In this document: positions 48,097 to 57,555 of the stretch, one piece after another | How the letters are laid out: each line of letters opens with the position of its first letter | Numbering within the stretch: the first letter of the stretch is position 1 | NCBI GenBank assembly: GCA_036226585.1 | Contig: CP108997.1 | Coordinates: 5,394,001 to 5,458,000 of the forward strand | Reading direction: 5' to 3' | From: Streptomyces sp. NBC_00708 | GTDB taxonomy: Bacteria > Actinomycetota > Actinomycetes > Streptomycetales > Streptomycetaceae | Length of the DNA: 64,000 bases | Position numbers and translations under genes: made by a program | The notes under the pieces: model-generated | Database searches by the model: none | What the model was told of the DNA's origin: nothing | What the model saw: only the letters and a program-made list of their open reading frames with translations

Positions 48097-49551
48097 ATGC
48101 CGTTCCTCCTCCGCCGCTCCCGGGCCGCTCTGCTGGCCACCGCGTCGGCCGCGCTCGTCGCAGCCACCCTGCCCGCCGCCCCGGTGCCTCTCGGCATCGG
48201 CGACCCGCTCTTCCCGCACCTCGGCAACCCCGGGTACGACGTACTCGCCTACGACATCGGCCTCACCTACCAGGGCCGCAACGACGAGCCCCTGGACGCC
48301 GTCACCACCATCGAGGCACGGACGACCGAGCCGCTGGACCGGATCAACCTCGACTTCACCCGCGGCACCGTCCGCTCCGTCGCCGTCAACGGGCTGCGCG
48401 CCGGCTTCGAGACCGCGGGCGAGGACCTCGTCGTCCGGCCGGCGGGCCGCATCCCGGCAGGCATCCCCCTGCGCATCACCGTCCGGCACACCAGCGACCC
48501 CACCGGTGAGCAGGACAGCGGCGGCTGGGTGCGCACCTCCGACGGGCTCGCCATGGCCAACCAGGCCGATGCCGGACACCGGGTCTTCCCCAGCAACGAC
48601 CACCCCGCCGACAAGGCGTACTTCACCTTCCGCGTCACCGCGCCGAGCGACCTGACGGTGGTGGCCAACGGGCTGCCCGCCGGCCGCAGCCGGCACGGCG
48701 ACAGCACCACCTGGATCTACCGCACCGAGCACCCCATGGCCACCGAACTGGCCCAGGTCAGCATCGGCGGCTCGACCGTGGTGCGGCGCACCGGGCCGCA
48801 CGGACTGCCGGTGCGCGACGTCGTACCGACGGCCGACCGCGACCGGGTGGAGACCTGGCTGAAGAGGACCCCCGCCCAGCTGGAGTGGATGGAGCGGCAG
48901 GTCGGCCCGTACCCGTTCGAGAACTACGGAATCCTCGTCGCCGACACCGAGACAGGCTTCGAGCTGGAGACGCAGACGCTCTCCCTCTTCGAGAAGCGCC
49001 TGTTCACCGACACGCGCTTCCCCGCGTGGTACGTCGAGTCGGTCATGGTCCACGAGCTGGCCCACCAGTGGTTCGGCGACAGCGTCTCCCCGCGGACCTG
49101 GTCCGACCTCTGGCTGAACGAGGGGCACGCCAGCTGGTACGAGGCGCGGTACACCGAGGACCACATGGACGCCCCGCTGGAGGCACGCATGCGGAACGCC
49201 TACATCCGGTCGGACACCTGGCGCGCCGCCGGAGGACCGCCCGCCCGGCCCGCGCCCCCGAAGCCCGGCCAGAAGATCAGCCTGTTCCGGCCCGTCGTCT
49301 ACGACGGCAGCGCCCTCGTCCTGTACGCGCTGCGCCAGGAGATCGGACACGACGCCTTCGGCCGGCTGGAACGGCGCTGGGTCCACAAGCACCGCGACTC
49401 CAACGCGGGCACGGCCGACTTCGTCCGGCTCGCCTCGCAGGTGTCGGGCCGCGACCTGACCGCGTTCTTCGACGGCTGGCTGTACGGGGCGAAGACGCCG
49501 CCCATGCCGGGGCACCCCGACTGGCGCAGCACCGCGCCGACAGGCGCGTAA
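48097..49551 (+). CDS. Secreted M1-family metallopeptidase
   Basis: 484 residues. Signal peptide (about 1-32: MPFLLRRSRAALLATASAAL then APAAP-type cleavage region). N-terminal beta-saddle, then the gluzincin catalytic domain with H319-E320-x2-H323-x18-E342 (HELAHQWFGDS and NEGHASWYEA). The exopeptidase GAMEN motif is replaced by a GFELETQ-like segment, usual for this actinobacterial subgroup. Size is half of full aminopeptidase N, lacking the long helical C-terminal domain. Likely extracellular peptide breakdown. Confidence 0.9.
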   Translation: MPFLLRRSRAALLATASAALVAATLPAAPVPLGIGDPLFPHLGNPGYDVLAYDIGLTYQGRNDEPLDAVTTIEARTTEPLDRINLDFTRGTVRSVAVNGLRAGFETAGEDLVVRPAGRIPAGIPLRITVRHTSDPTGEQDSGGWVRTSDGLAMANQADAGHRVFPSNDHPADKAYFTFRVTAPSDLTVVANGLPAGRSRHGDSTTWIYRTEHPMATELAQVSIGGSTVVRRTGPHGLPVRDVVPTADRDRVETWLKRTPAQLEWMERQVGPYPFENYGILVADTETGFELETQTLSLFEKRLFTDTRFPAWYVESVMVHELAHQWFGDSVSPRTWSDLWLNEGHASWYEARYTEDHMDAPLEARMRNAYIRSDTWRAAGGPPARPAPPKPGQKISLFRPVVYDGSALVLYALRQEIGHDAFGRLERRWVHKHRDSNAGTADFVRLASQVSGRDLTAFFDGWLYGAKTPPMPGHPDWRSTAPTGA

Positions 49552-49692
49552 ACCCGCGTGACGCCCCGCACGGACCGTGCCACTATCGACGGGTCGCCGC
49601 GGCGGCCGGGCGGAGAGATTCCCGGACGGGAATCATCCGGACAGGTCACGCGTTGTGACTGTCAGAACCACTCCCATCGACGTAAGGATCCA

Positions 49693-51213
49693 ATGACCTC
49701 CTCTTCTTCCCTTCCCCAGGACGCGCACGACGCGCGGAGTGCCACGGAGAACGCGACCGAGAGCCTCACCGAGGGCCTGCGGGCCGACGCCCTGATGGAA
49801 GAGGACGTCGCCTGGAGCCACGAGATCGACGGGGAGCGGGACGGCGAACAGCTGGACCGCTCGGACCGCGCCGCGCTGCGACGCGTGGCCGGACTCTCCA
49901 CCGAACTCGAGGACGTCACCGAGGTCGAGTACCGGCAGCTGCGCCTGGAGCGCGTGGTGCTCGTCGGTGTCTGGACCTCGGGCACCGCGCAGGACGCGGA
50001 GAATTCGCTCGCCGAGCTGGCGGCGCTCGCCGAGACGGCGGGAGCCGAGGTGCTCGACGCCGTCTTCCAGCGCCGCGACAAGCCCGACCCGGCCACGTAC
50101 ATCGGTTCCGGCAAGGCGCTGGAGCTGCGTGACCTCGTCGTCGAGTCGGGGGCCGACACCGTCGTCTGCGACGGTGAGCTGAGTCCCGGCCAGCTGATCC
50201 ACCTCGAAGACGTCGTCAAGGTCAAGGTGGTCGACCGGACCGCCCTGATCCTCGACATCTTCGCCCAGCACGCCAAGTCCCGAGAGGGCAAGGCCCAGGT
50301 CTCGCTGGCGCAGATGCAGTACATGCTGCCGAGGCTGCGCGGCTGGGGTCAGTCGCTGTCCCGTCAGATGGGCGGTGGCGGTACCAGTGGCGGTGGCGGC
50401 ATGGCGACCCGCGGTCCCGGTGAGACCAAGATCGAGACCGACCGGCGCCGTATCCGCGAGAAGATGGCGAAGATGCGCCGGGAGATCGCGGAGATGAAGA
50501 CCGGCCGCGACCTCAAGCGCCAGGAGCGCCGGCGCAACAAGGTGCCGTCGGTGGCCATCGCCGGCTACACCAACGCGGGCAAGTCCTCGCTGCTCAACCG
50601 CCTGACCGGGGCGGGCGTGCTGGTGGAGAACGCCCTGTTCGCGACCCTCGACCCGACCGTGCGCCGGGCCGAGACGCCGAGCGGCCGGGTCTACACCCTC
50701 GCCGACACCGTCGGGTTCGTCCGGCACCTGCCGCACCACCTGGTCGAGGCGTTCCGCTCCACCATGGAGGAGGTCGGCGAGTCCGATCTCATCCTGCACG
50801 TGGTGGACGGCGCGCACCCGGTGCCGGAGGAGCAGCTCGCCGCGGTGCGCGAGGTGATCCGCGAGGTCGGGGCCATGGATGTGCCCGAGATCGTCGTGAT
50901 CAACAAGGCGGACGCGGCGGACCCGCTGGTCCTCCAGCGCCTCCTGCGCAACGAGAAGCACGCCATCGCGGTCTCCGCGCGCACCGGCGCCGGTATCGAC
51001 GAGCTGCTCGCGCTGATCGACAGCGAGCTGCCCCGCCCGTCGGTCTCGATCGAGGCGCTCGTGCCGTACACCCAGGGCGGTCTCGTCTCCCGGGTGCACG
51101 CCGAGGGCGAGGTGGTCTCCGAGGAGCACACGTCGGAGGGCACCCTGATCAAGGCGCGGGTGAACGAGGAGCTGGCCTCGGAGCTGGCCGCGTTCGTCCC
51201 CGCGGTGCACTGA
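49693..51213 (+). CDS. hflX: GTPase HflX
   Basis: 506 residues. N-terminal HflX domain (about 95-275) with Gly-rich linker GGGGTSGGGGMATRGPGETK; G domain with GYTNAGKS (from 291), ADTVGF and NKAD. HflX binds and splits stalled ribosomes during stress. The first 60 residues are an acidic extension typical of Streptomyces. The ATG at 49693 follows AAGGA. Ends in a strong terminator. Confidence 0.96.
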   Translation: MTSSSSLPQDAHDARSATENATESLTEGLRADALMEEDVAWSHEIDGERDGEQLDRSDRAALRRVAGLSTELEDVTEVEYRQLRLERVVLVGVWTSGTAQDAENSLAELAALAETAGAEVLDAVFQRRDKPDPATYIGSGKALELRDLVVESGADTVVCDGELSPGQLIHLEDVVKVKVVDRTALILDIFAQHAKSREGKAQVSLAQMQYMLPRLRGWGQSLSRQMGGGGTSGGGGMATRGPGETKIETDRRRIREKMAKMRREIAEMKTGRDLKRQERRRNKVPSVAIAGYTNAGKSSLLNRLTGAGVLVENALFATLDPTVRRAETPSGRVYTLADTVGFVRHLPHHLVEAFRSTMEEVGESDLILHVVDGAHPVPEEQLAAVREVIREVGAMDVPEIVVINKADAADPLVLQRLLRNEKHAIAVSARTGAGIDELLALIDSELPRPSVSIEALVPYTQGGLVSRVHAEGEVVSEEHTSEGTLIKARVNEELASELAAFVPAVH

Positions 51214-51233
51214 GCCGTACCGCACGGAAACAA

Positions 51234-51271
51234 CCGGAGGCCCGTTCCCCCACCAGGGAACGGGCCTCCGG
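51234..51271. terminator. Terminator between hflX and the convergent protease
   Basis: Perfect 16-bp stem CCGGAGGCCCGTTCCC/GGGAACGGGCCTCCGG with loop CCACCA. Confidence 0.92.
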
Positions 51272-51291
51272 CCGTCGTGCCGACGGCGCCG

Positions 51292-52473
51292 TTACTGGGC
51301 GCCGTACTTCTCGCTCATCATCGTGAAGATCTGCTCCGCGCCCTCGCCGAGGTGCGGTCCGGCGAGCCAGCCCGACGTGACCGGGCCGATCGACGTGTTG
51401 GAGACCAGTGCCAGCTTGCCGTCACTGCCCTCACTGAACCAGCCGCCACCGGACGAACCGCCGGTCATCGAGCAGCCGATGCGGTACATCGTGGGCGTGG
51501 CGGGGCTGATCGAGAGCCGGCCGGGGCGGTCGATGCACTTGTGCATGATCAGACCGTCGTACGGCGGGGCCGCCGGGTAGCCCCATGCGCCCATCGCGCT
51601 GATCTGCGCGATCTCGGGGGCATCGAAGTTCACCGTCAGGGCGTTGCCGACGGTCTCCTCGAGGGACTTGGTGCCCTGCTCCGGCTTCACGTGCAGAACC
51701 GCGTAGTCGTACGGGGCGCCCTCGCCACCGGTCGGGCCGCCGTCCTTGATCCACTCGCCGGACGTGCTGGCCCAGTCCGCCCAGTAGGCGCCGTACGGGG
51801 TGATCTCCTGCTGCTGCGCGTTCCCCAGCTCCGCGGCGCTCTTGCCCTTGTCGTTGTACGCGGGCACGAAGACGATGTTGCGGTACCAGCCGCCGGCGGC
51901 TCCGGCGTGGACGCAGTGTCCGGCGGTCCACACCAGGTTGGACTTGCCGGGGTTCTTCGGGTCCTTCACGACCGTGCCCGAGCAGACCATGTGGCCCTTG
52001 GGGGAGTCGAAGAAGACCTTCCCGACCGGGGCCGCGTAGTTGTGGTACGGAGTCTTCTCGCGCTCGGCGGTGACCGGCTTGGGCTCCGGGTCCGAGACGC
52101 CCTGGTCGCCGGAGAGGTCTCCGGCGGACATGGTCTTGGCCGGGTCCTTCGCCGACTTCATCCGGTCGGGCTTCCACAGCCCCTCGATGACCGGGTTGAC
52201 GAAGTCCTTGGCCTCACGCAGCCACTTTTCCTTGTCCCAGTTCTTCCACTCGCCGTTCTTCCACTTGTCGGGGTCGACCCCGTGCTTCTTGAGCGTGTCG
52301 GCGAGGTCGGCGGGGATGCCGCCGTTCTTGCCGGCGCCCTCGGAAGCGGACGCCGAGGCGGAGGCCGACGGCTTGCCGGCGCCCTCGTCCTCGGTGGGGC
52401 CGCAGGCCGTGGCCGTCAGCGCGAGCGCGGCGACCAGACCGGTCGCGGCGAACAGCGGACGTATGGATCGCAT
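51292..52473 (-). CDS. Exported trypsin-like serine protease (paralogue 1)
   Basis: 393 residues, probable lipoprotein (ALTATACG, Cys24) with a Ser/Ala-rich tether. A pro-region at about 69-90 contains DKWKNGEWKNWDKEKWLREA, shared with the upstream paralogue. Chymotrypsin-fold domain with triad H186 (WTAGHC), D256 (YDYAVLHV) and S341; the oxyanion GDSGG appears as GSSGG within MTGGSSGGGW, common in V8-like enzymes. Likely a surface peptidase of unknown target. ATG 52473 follows AGGGGGA. Same strand as paralogue 2, with a terminator between. Confidence 0.88.
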   Translation of the reverse strand: MRSIRPLFAATGLVAALALTATACGPTEDEGAGKPSASASASASEGAGKNGGIPADLADTLKKHGVDPDKWKNGEWKNWDKEKWLREAKDFVNPVIEGLWKPDRMKSAKDPAKTMSAGDLSGDQGVSDPEPKPVTAEREKTPYHNYAAPVGKVFFDSPKGHMVCSGTVVKDPKNPGKSNLVWTAGHCVHAGAAGGWYRNIVFVPAYNDKGKSAAELGNAQQQEITPYGAYWADWASTSGEWIKDGGPTGGEGAPYDYAVLHVKPEQGTKSLEETVGNALTVNFDAPEIAQISAMGAWGYPAAPPYDGLIMHKCIDRPGRLSISPATPTMYRIGCSMTGGSSGGGWFSEGSDGKLALVSNTSIGPVTSGWLAGPHLGEGAEQIFTMMSEKYGAQ

Positions 52474-52571
52474 GAAAAGAATTCCCCCTGAAATCTGCAC
52501 ATTCGATGTCTGCGCGCCAGGGGCCCCCGGAGCGGACCGCGCCGCTCCGAGGGCCCCTGACCTCTACCCGT

Positions 52572-52591
52572 CCGCGCCCCTGCGGGCGCGG
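52572..52591 (-). terminator. Terminator after protease paralogue 2
   Basis: CCGCGCCC/GGGCGCGG 8-bp stem, loop CTGC, just past the stop of the upstream protease, separating the two genes. Confidence 0.65.
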
Positions 52592-52600
52592 GTCCTGCCG

Positions 52601-53833
52601 TTACTTGTCCGCGTACTTCTTGCTGACCGCGTCGTAGACGCCCTTGGCTTCCTTGCCCAAGCGCGGTCCGGCGAGCCAGCCCGCCGTCACCGGGCCGATG
52701 GAGGTGTTCGAGACCAGCGCGGGCTTGCCGTCCTGGCCGGTGGCGACCCAGCCGCCGCCGGAGGAACCGCCGGTCATCGAGCAGCCGATGCGGTACATCG
52801 TCGGGTCGCCCTGGGCGAGCGAGAGACGGCCCGGCTTGTCCTGGCACTGGAACATCTTCTGGCCGTCGTACGGGGCCGCCGCCGGGAAGCCGGTGGCCGT
52901 CATACCGGAGATCTTGGGCACGGCCGGGGCGTTGAACTCGACCGGCAGAGCCGAACCGACCGTCTCCTCCAGGGACTTGCCGCCGGCGCCCTCCTCGGGC
53001 GTGACGTGCAGCACGGCGAAGTCGTACGGGGCGCCCAGGCCGCCGACCGACGCGCCCTGGTCGATCCACTGCTGCGAGGTCTGGGCCCAGGTGCCCCACC
53101 AGATGCCGTAGGGGGCGACCTTCTCCTTCGGCGGCTTGTTGCGCAGCTCGGCCGTCGACATCCCGCTGTTGTTGTACGAGGGAACGAAGGCGATGTTGCG
53201 GTACCAGCCGCCCTTCTTGCCCGCGTGCACACAGTGGCCGGCGGTCCACACCATGTTGGACTTGCCCGGGTGGGCCGGGTCCTTCACCACGGTCGCCGAG
53301 CAGACCATCGAGCCCTCGGGGCCGTCGAAGAACAGCTTGCCCGACTCCGCGGCGTTGTCGTGGTACTGCGTCTTCACACCCACGGCCCGGACCGGCGCGG
53401 GAGTCGGGTCCGTCACGCCCTCGTCGCCCGAGATGTCGTTCTCGACCGGCTTCTCGGGTGCCTTGTCGGCGTCCCGCATGCGGTCCGGGTCCCAGAGACC
53501 CGCGATGATCGGGTTGATGTAGTCCTTGGCCTCACGCAGCCACTTGTCCTTGTCCCAGTTCTTCCACTCGCCGTTCTTCCACTTGTCGACGTCGATCCCG
53601 TGTTCCTTGAGCCGGCCCTTCAGATCGTCCGGGATGGCGATCTTGTCGTCCGACGAGGCACTGGCCGAGCTGCTGCTGCTCGGCTCGGTGCTGGCGTCGT
53701 CCTCGGTCGGCCCGCAGGCGGTTGCCGTGAGCGCGAGGACGGCGGCGAACGCGGCGGTGGCGAGAACGGGGGAGGAGGCGCGGCGCGCACTTCCCCCGCG
53801 GCGTGCGGATATTCCTGGTCGAACGAGACGCAT
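52601..53833 (-). CDS. Exported trypsin-like serine protease (paralogue 2)
   Basis: 410 residues. Longer Arg-rich signal region ending in LALTATACG (Cys40), Ser-rich tether, pro-region with DKWKNGEWKNWDKDKWLREA (about 83-102), then the catalytic domain: H200 (WTAGHC), D271 (YDFAVLHV), S358 (TGGSSGGGW). Near-identical architecture to its neighbour shows tandem duplication; the Lys/Trp pro-motif is the best-conserved part outside the catalytic core. Upstream lies the 326-bp gap before the siderophore cluster. Confidence 0.88.
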   Translation of the reverse strand: MRLVRPGISARRGGSARRASSPVLATAAFAAVLALTATACGPTEDDASTEPSSSSSASASSDDKIAIPDDLKGRLKEHGIDVDKWKNGEWKNWDKDKWLREAKDYINPIIAGLWDPDRMRDADKAPEKPVENDISGDEGVTDPTPAPVRAVGVKTQYHDNAAESGKLFFDGPEGSMVCSATVVKDPAHPGKSNMVWTAGHCVHAGKKGGWYRNIAFVPSYNNSGMSTAELRNKPPKEKVAPYGIWWGTWAQTSQQWIDQGASVGGLGAPYDFAVLHVTPEEGAGGKSLEETVGSALPVEFNAPAVPKISGMTATGFPAAAPYDGQKMFQCQDKPGRLSLAQGDPTMYRIGCSMTGGSSGGGWVATGQDGKPALVSNTSIGPVTAGWLAGPRLGKEAKGVYDAVSKKYADK

Positions 53834-54159
53834 CTGCTGATCCCCCTGGGACTTCGTAACTCAAAGCTTCTGTACTGCACTTGTGCGCGGCGCGCCGCGT
53901 GGTGCCCCGAACGGGCAGGGAGCGACGCGGGCTTCGGGTGTGCCCGAGCCCGGCGCGGTCCCCCACTATGCCGGTGCCGTCGTCGGCGGTGTGCGGCAGG
54001 GTTGCGCTCCGCAAGGATCTTCGGATTTACCCGTGATCCTTTGCCCCCTCAGTCGTTGGTACGTGCGGGGGCACGGAGACAGCGTTCACCCTCGCAGACC
54101 GTCCTTACGGAATCGTACTGACGTGCAACGCAACTGTTACAGCGGGAGGATCAAGAGCC
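53834..54159. other. Intergenic region between the protease gene and the siderophore cluster
   Basis: Contains the AGGGGGA ribosome site of protease 2 (minus strand), an inverted repeat AAGGATC (54013-54019)/GATCCTT (54035-54041), and the GGGAGGA site of the aminotransferase (54142-54148). No 19-bp Streptomyces iron box (TTAGGTTAGGCTAACCTAA type) or Zur-like box was seen by eye. Confidence 0.7.
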
Positions 54160-55539
54160 GTGGCCGTGACCGAACCAGCTCCGGCGCCACCCCTCGCCCC
54201 CCACGAGGGCATCCTGCGCCGCCAGTCCCTGCGTGAATCGGCCGCCCGTACCTACGCCAGGTCGCTGCCGATCGTGCCGGTGCGGGCCCGGGGGCTGACC
54301 ATCGAGGGCGCGGACGGCCGGCGCTATCTCGACTGCCTTTCCGGGGCGGGGACGTTGGCGCTCGGCCACAACCACCCGGTCGTGCTGGAGGCGATCAAGA
54401 AGGTCATCGATTCGGGCGCCCCGCTGCACGTGCTGGACCTGGCCACACCGGTCAAGGACGCCTTCACCACGGAGCTGTTCGCCACGCTGCCGAGGCAGTT
54501 CGCCGACAACGCCCGCATCCAGTTCTGCGGACCCGCCGGCACGGACGCGGTCGAGGCGGCGTTCAAACTCGTCCGCGCCGCCACCGGCCGCAGCGGCCTG
54601 CTGGCCTTCACCGGTGCCTATCACGGGATGACGGCGGGTGCCCTCGCAGCTTCCGGCGGCGCCGAGGACGTACGGGTGACGAGGCTGCCCTTCCCGCAGA
54701 ACTACCGCTGCCCCTTCGGTATCGGCGGCGAGGCCGGTGCGCGGACCGCCGCCCGCTGGACCGAGAACCTGCTGGACGACCCCAAGAGCGGCACACCCGC
54801 CCCCGCCGGAATGATCCTCGAACCGGTCCAGGGCGAGGGCGGCGTCAACCCCGCGCCCGACGGCTGGATGCGCCGGATGCGGGAGATCACCGAGGACCGT
54901 TCCATCCCGCTGATCGCCGACGAGGTGCAGACCGGCGTCGGCCGCACGGGCGCCTTCTGGGCCGTCGAGCACAGCGGCATCGTGCCCGACGTGATGGTGA
55001 TGTCCAAGGCCATCGGCGGTTCGCTCCCGCTCGCCGTGATCGTCTACCGCTCCGAGCTCGACACCTGGCAGCCCGGCGCCCACGCCGGCACCTTCCGCGG
55101 TAACCAGCTCGCCATGGCCGCCGGAACGGCCACCCTCGCGTACGTCCGGGAGAACGGCCTCGCCGAACGCGCCGGGGTCCTCGGCGACCGCATGCTCGCC
55201 GCCCTGAGATCGCTCGCCGCCGACCACCCGTGCATCGGAGACGTCCGGGGGAGGGGCCTGATGATCGGCGTCGAGGTCGTCGACCCCGAGGCCCGCCCAC
55301 CGGGCACCGGTACGGAGCCGCCGCCCGACCCGGTCCTCGCCGCCGCCGTCCAGCAGGAATGCCTGCGCCGCGGGCTCATCGTCGAACTCGGTGGCCGCCA
55401 CTCCACCGTCGTACGCCTGCTCCCGCCCCTCACACTCACCGACGAACAGGCAACGGCGGTCGTCGACCGCCTCGCCGATGCCCTGGCAGCCGCGGAGCGC
55501 TCACCGCACCGCCGCCTGCCGACCGGATCGATCCGCTGA
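54160..55539 (+). CDS. Diaminobutyrate-2-oxoglutarate aminotransferase (siderophore pathway)
   Basis: 459-residue class III PLP aminotransferase. N-terminal ESAARTYARSLPIVPVRARG and YLDCLSGAGTLALGHNHPVV are characteristic of the diaminobutyrate aminotransferase (RhbA/Dat) group; cofactor Lys in VMSKAIGGSLPLAV, and AYHGMTAGALAASGG. It would make 2,4-diaminobutyrate from aspartate semialdehyde. GTG start after GGGAGGA. First gene of the NIS cluster. EctB is a relative, but no ectA/ectC is present. Confidence 0.9.
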   Translation: MAVTEPAPAPPLAPHEGILRRQSLRESAARTYARSLPIVPVRARGLTIEGADGRRYLDCLSGAGTLALGHNHPVVLEAIKKVIDSGAPLHVLDLATPVKDAFTTELFATLPRQFADNARIQFCGPAGTDAVEAAFKLVRAATGRSGLLAFTGAYHGMTAGALAASGGAEDVRVTRLPFPQNYRCPFGIGGEAGARTAARWTENLLDDPKSGTPAPAGMILEPVQGEGGVNPAPDGWMRRMREITEDRSIPLIADEVQTGVGRTGAFWAVEHSGIVPDVMVMSKAIGGSLPLAVIVYRSELDTWQPGAHAGTFRGNQLAMAAGTATLAYVRENGLAERAGVLGDRMLAALRSLAADHPCIGDVRGRGLMIGVEVVDPEARPPGTGTEPPPDPVLAAAVQQECLRRGLIVELGGRHSTVVRLLPPLTLTDEQATAVVDRLADALAAAERSPHRRLPTGSIR

Positions 55540-55567
55540 CCCCGGACACCCATACAGGAAGACCGCC

Positions 55568-57481
55568 GTGAACCCCACCCCCGCGCCCGAGGCCGACGGC
55601 CCTCCCCCCAGCCACCTCCCCGAGGCCGCCGCCCCCGGGCAACTCGCCGTCGAAACGACGACCGTGCCGCGCCAGAAGGAGACGCCGCACGAACGGTGGC
55701 GCGCGTCGGGGCCCGCTTCCCCGGCCCCGGTGGCCCCGGACGCGGACACTCCGGCCCATGGCGCCGACCCGCTCGACCACCCCGACCCGCTCCGCGCGGC
55801 CGATGCGGCGGGCATCGAGAACCTGCTGCGCTGCTGGGTCCGCGAGAGCGACCTGCCCCGGCCGGCGGGGGAGACCCTGCGCATCCCGCTCCCGGCGAGC
55901 GGTACCGCCCTGCTCGTCCCCGTCCTCCACTGGTCGGACACGGGCTGGCACCGCTTCGGGCCGCCCGCCCTGGAACAGGCGCCCGCCACCGCGCCCGCCG
56001 CCGACGCCGTCACCGTGGCCGCCCTGCTCGGCCGGGAGTCCGGCCTCCACGACGGCACCGACATGGCGGGCCGGGTCGCCGACTCCGTACGGCGCACCGC
56101 CGTGTTCATCGAGGAGCGGCGCCGCCGGCCGCACACCCCCGACGAGGCGGACCTCTTCCTGACGGCGGAACAGTCACTTCTGCTGGGGCACCCGCTGCAT
56201 CCCTCGCCCAAGAGCAGGGAAGGGCTCACCGACGCCGAATCACGGCTCTACTCACCCGAGTTGCACGGCTCCTTCCCCCTCCACTGGATGGCGGCCGACC
56301 GCTCCGTCCTGGCGACCGACTCCGCGTGGACCGACCAGGGCCGCCCCGTCCCCGCCGCCGACCTCGTCGCCCGGCACGCCCCGGGCCTGCCCTTCCCCGC
56401 ACACACCGCGCTCCTCCCCCTCCACCCCTGGCAGGCCCGCGAGCTGCGGAGCAGGCCCGAAGTCGCCGCCCTCCTCGACTCCGGCCTCCTGCACGACCTC
56501 GGCCCGTACGGCGCCCCCTGGCACCCCACCTCATCGGTGCGCACCGTGCACCGGCCGGGCAGCGACCTGATGCTGAAGCTCTCCCTCGGCGTCCGCATCA
56601 CCAACTCCCGCCGGGAGAACCTCCGCAAGGAGCTCCACCGGGGCGTGGAGGTCCACCGGCTGTTCCGCACCGGGCTCGCCCGCCAGTGGCACGCGGCGCA
56701 CCCCGGCTTCGACATCGTGCGCGACCCCGCCTGGCTCGCCGTCGACACCCCGGACGGCGCCCCCGTGCACGGCCTCGACGTCATGCTGCGGCACAACCCC
56801 TTCGAGCGGTACGACGACGCGGTCTGCATCGCCGGACTCACCGCCCCGCGCCCCTGGCCGGGCCGGCCGGGCCTGCACTCCCGCCTCGCCGACATCGTCC
56901 AGCGCCTCGCCGCCGCCACCGGGCGGACCATGACGGCGGTCGCCGCCGAGTGGTTCCTGCGCTACCTCGAACGCGTCGTCCACCCGGTGCTCTGGCTGGA
57001 CGCCCACGCGGGTGTCGCGCTCGAAGCCCACCAGCAGAACACCCTGGTCCTGCTCGACGCCGACGGCTGGCCCGCCGGCGGCCGTTACCGTGACAATCAG
57101 GGCTACTACTTCCGCGAATCCCACCGCGCGGCGCTCGACGACAGGCTCCCCGGCATCGGAAAGGTCAGCGACACCTTCGTCACCGACGCCGTCACCGACG
57201 AGCGCTTCGCCTACTACCTCGGCATCAACAACGTATTCGGACTGATCGGGGCGTTCGGCGCCCAAAGGCTCGCCGACGAACAGATGCTCATCGACGCCTT
57301 CCGGCGCTTCCTCAAGTCGGCGAGCGAGCTGGGTTCGCCCTTCCCCGCCCACCTGCTGGAAAACCCGCGTCTGCGCTGCAAGGCCAACATGCTGACCCGC
57401 CTGCACGGACTCGACGAACTCGTCGGTCCGGTGGACACCCAGTCCGTCTACGTGACCATCACCAACCCCCTGCACGGCTGA
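55568..57481 (+). CDS. IucA/IucC-family NIS synthetase (first)
   Basis: 637 residues, GTG start after AGGAAG, 28 bp past the aminotransferase. ATP-dependent synthetase that joins citrate (or another carboxylate) to amines or alcohols. Motifs: LLGHPLHPSPKSREGL, HPWQARELRS, WHPTSSVRTVHRPGSDLMLKLSL, and C-terminal EAHQQNTLVLLDADGWPAGG, RDNQGYYFRES. The first 90 residues are Pro-rich, unconserved. The HPLHPSPKSREG form matches IucA/RhbC-like enzymes. Confidence 0.9.
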   Translation: MNPTPAPEADGPPPSHLPEAAAPGQLAVETTTVPRQKETPHERWRASGPASPAPVAPDADTPAHGADPLDHPDPLRAADAAGIENLLRCWVRESDLPRPAGETLRIPLPASGTALLVPVLHWSDTGWHRFGPPALEQAPATAPAADAVTVAALLGRESGLHDGTDMAGRVADSVRRTAVFIEERRRRPHTPDEADLFLTAEQSLLLGHPLHPSPKSREGLTDAESRLYSPELHGSFPLHWMAADRSVLATDSAWTDQGRPVPAADLVARHAPGLPFPAHTALLPLHPWQARELRSRPEVAALLDSGLLHDLGPYGAPWHPTSSVRTVHRPGSDLMLKLSLGVRITNSRRENLRKELHRGVEVHRLFRTGLARQWHAAHPGFDIVRDPAWLAVDTPDGAPVHGLDVMLRHNPFERYDDAVCIAGLTAPRPWPGRPGLHSRLADIVQRLAAATGRTMTAVAAEWFLRYLERVVHPVLWLDAHAGVALEAHQQNTLVLLDADGWPAGGRYRDNQGYYFRESHRAALDDRLPGIGKVSDTFVTDAVTDERFAYYLGINNVFGLIGAFGAQRLADEQMLIDAFRRFLKSASELGSPFPAHLLENPRLRCKANMLTRLHGLDELVGPVDTQSVYVTITNPLHG

Positions 57482-57555
57482 GCAGCGGGGGCCGGGCCCG
57501 GCAGCAAGTCGCTCCAGGCCGCCGGCCGTCGAGAGCCGAGAGAGGAGCGCCACCC

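Noticed and set aside
51292..53833. A single frameshifted protease gene
   Set aside because: Both copies have full signal regions, triads, ribosome sites and a terminator between them, so they are tandem paralogues.
54160..55539. Ectoine EctB aminotransferase
   Set aside because: No ectA, ectC or ectD nearby; immediate linkage to two IucA/IucC genes and an AlcB-like acyltransferase indicates siderophore synthesis.
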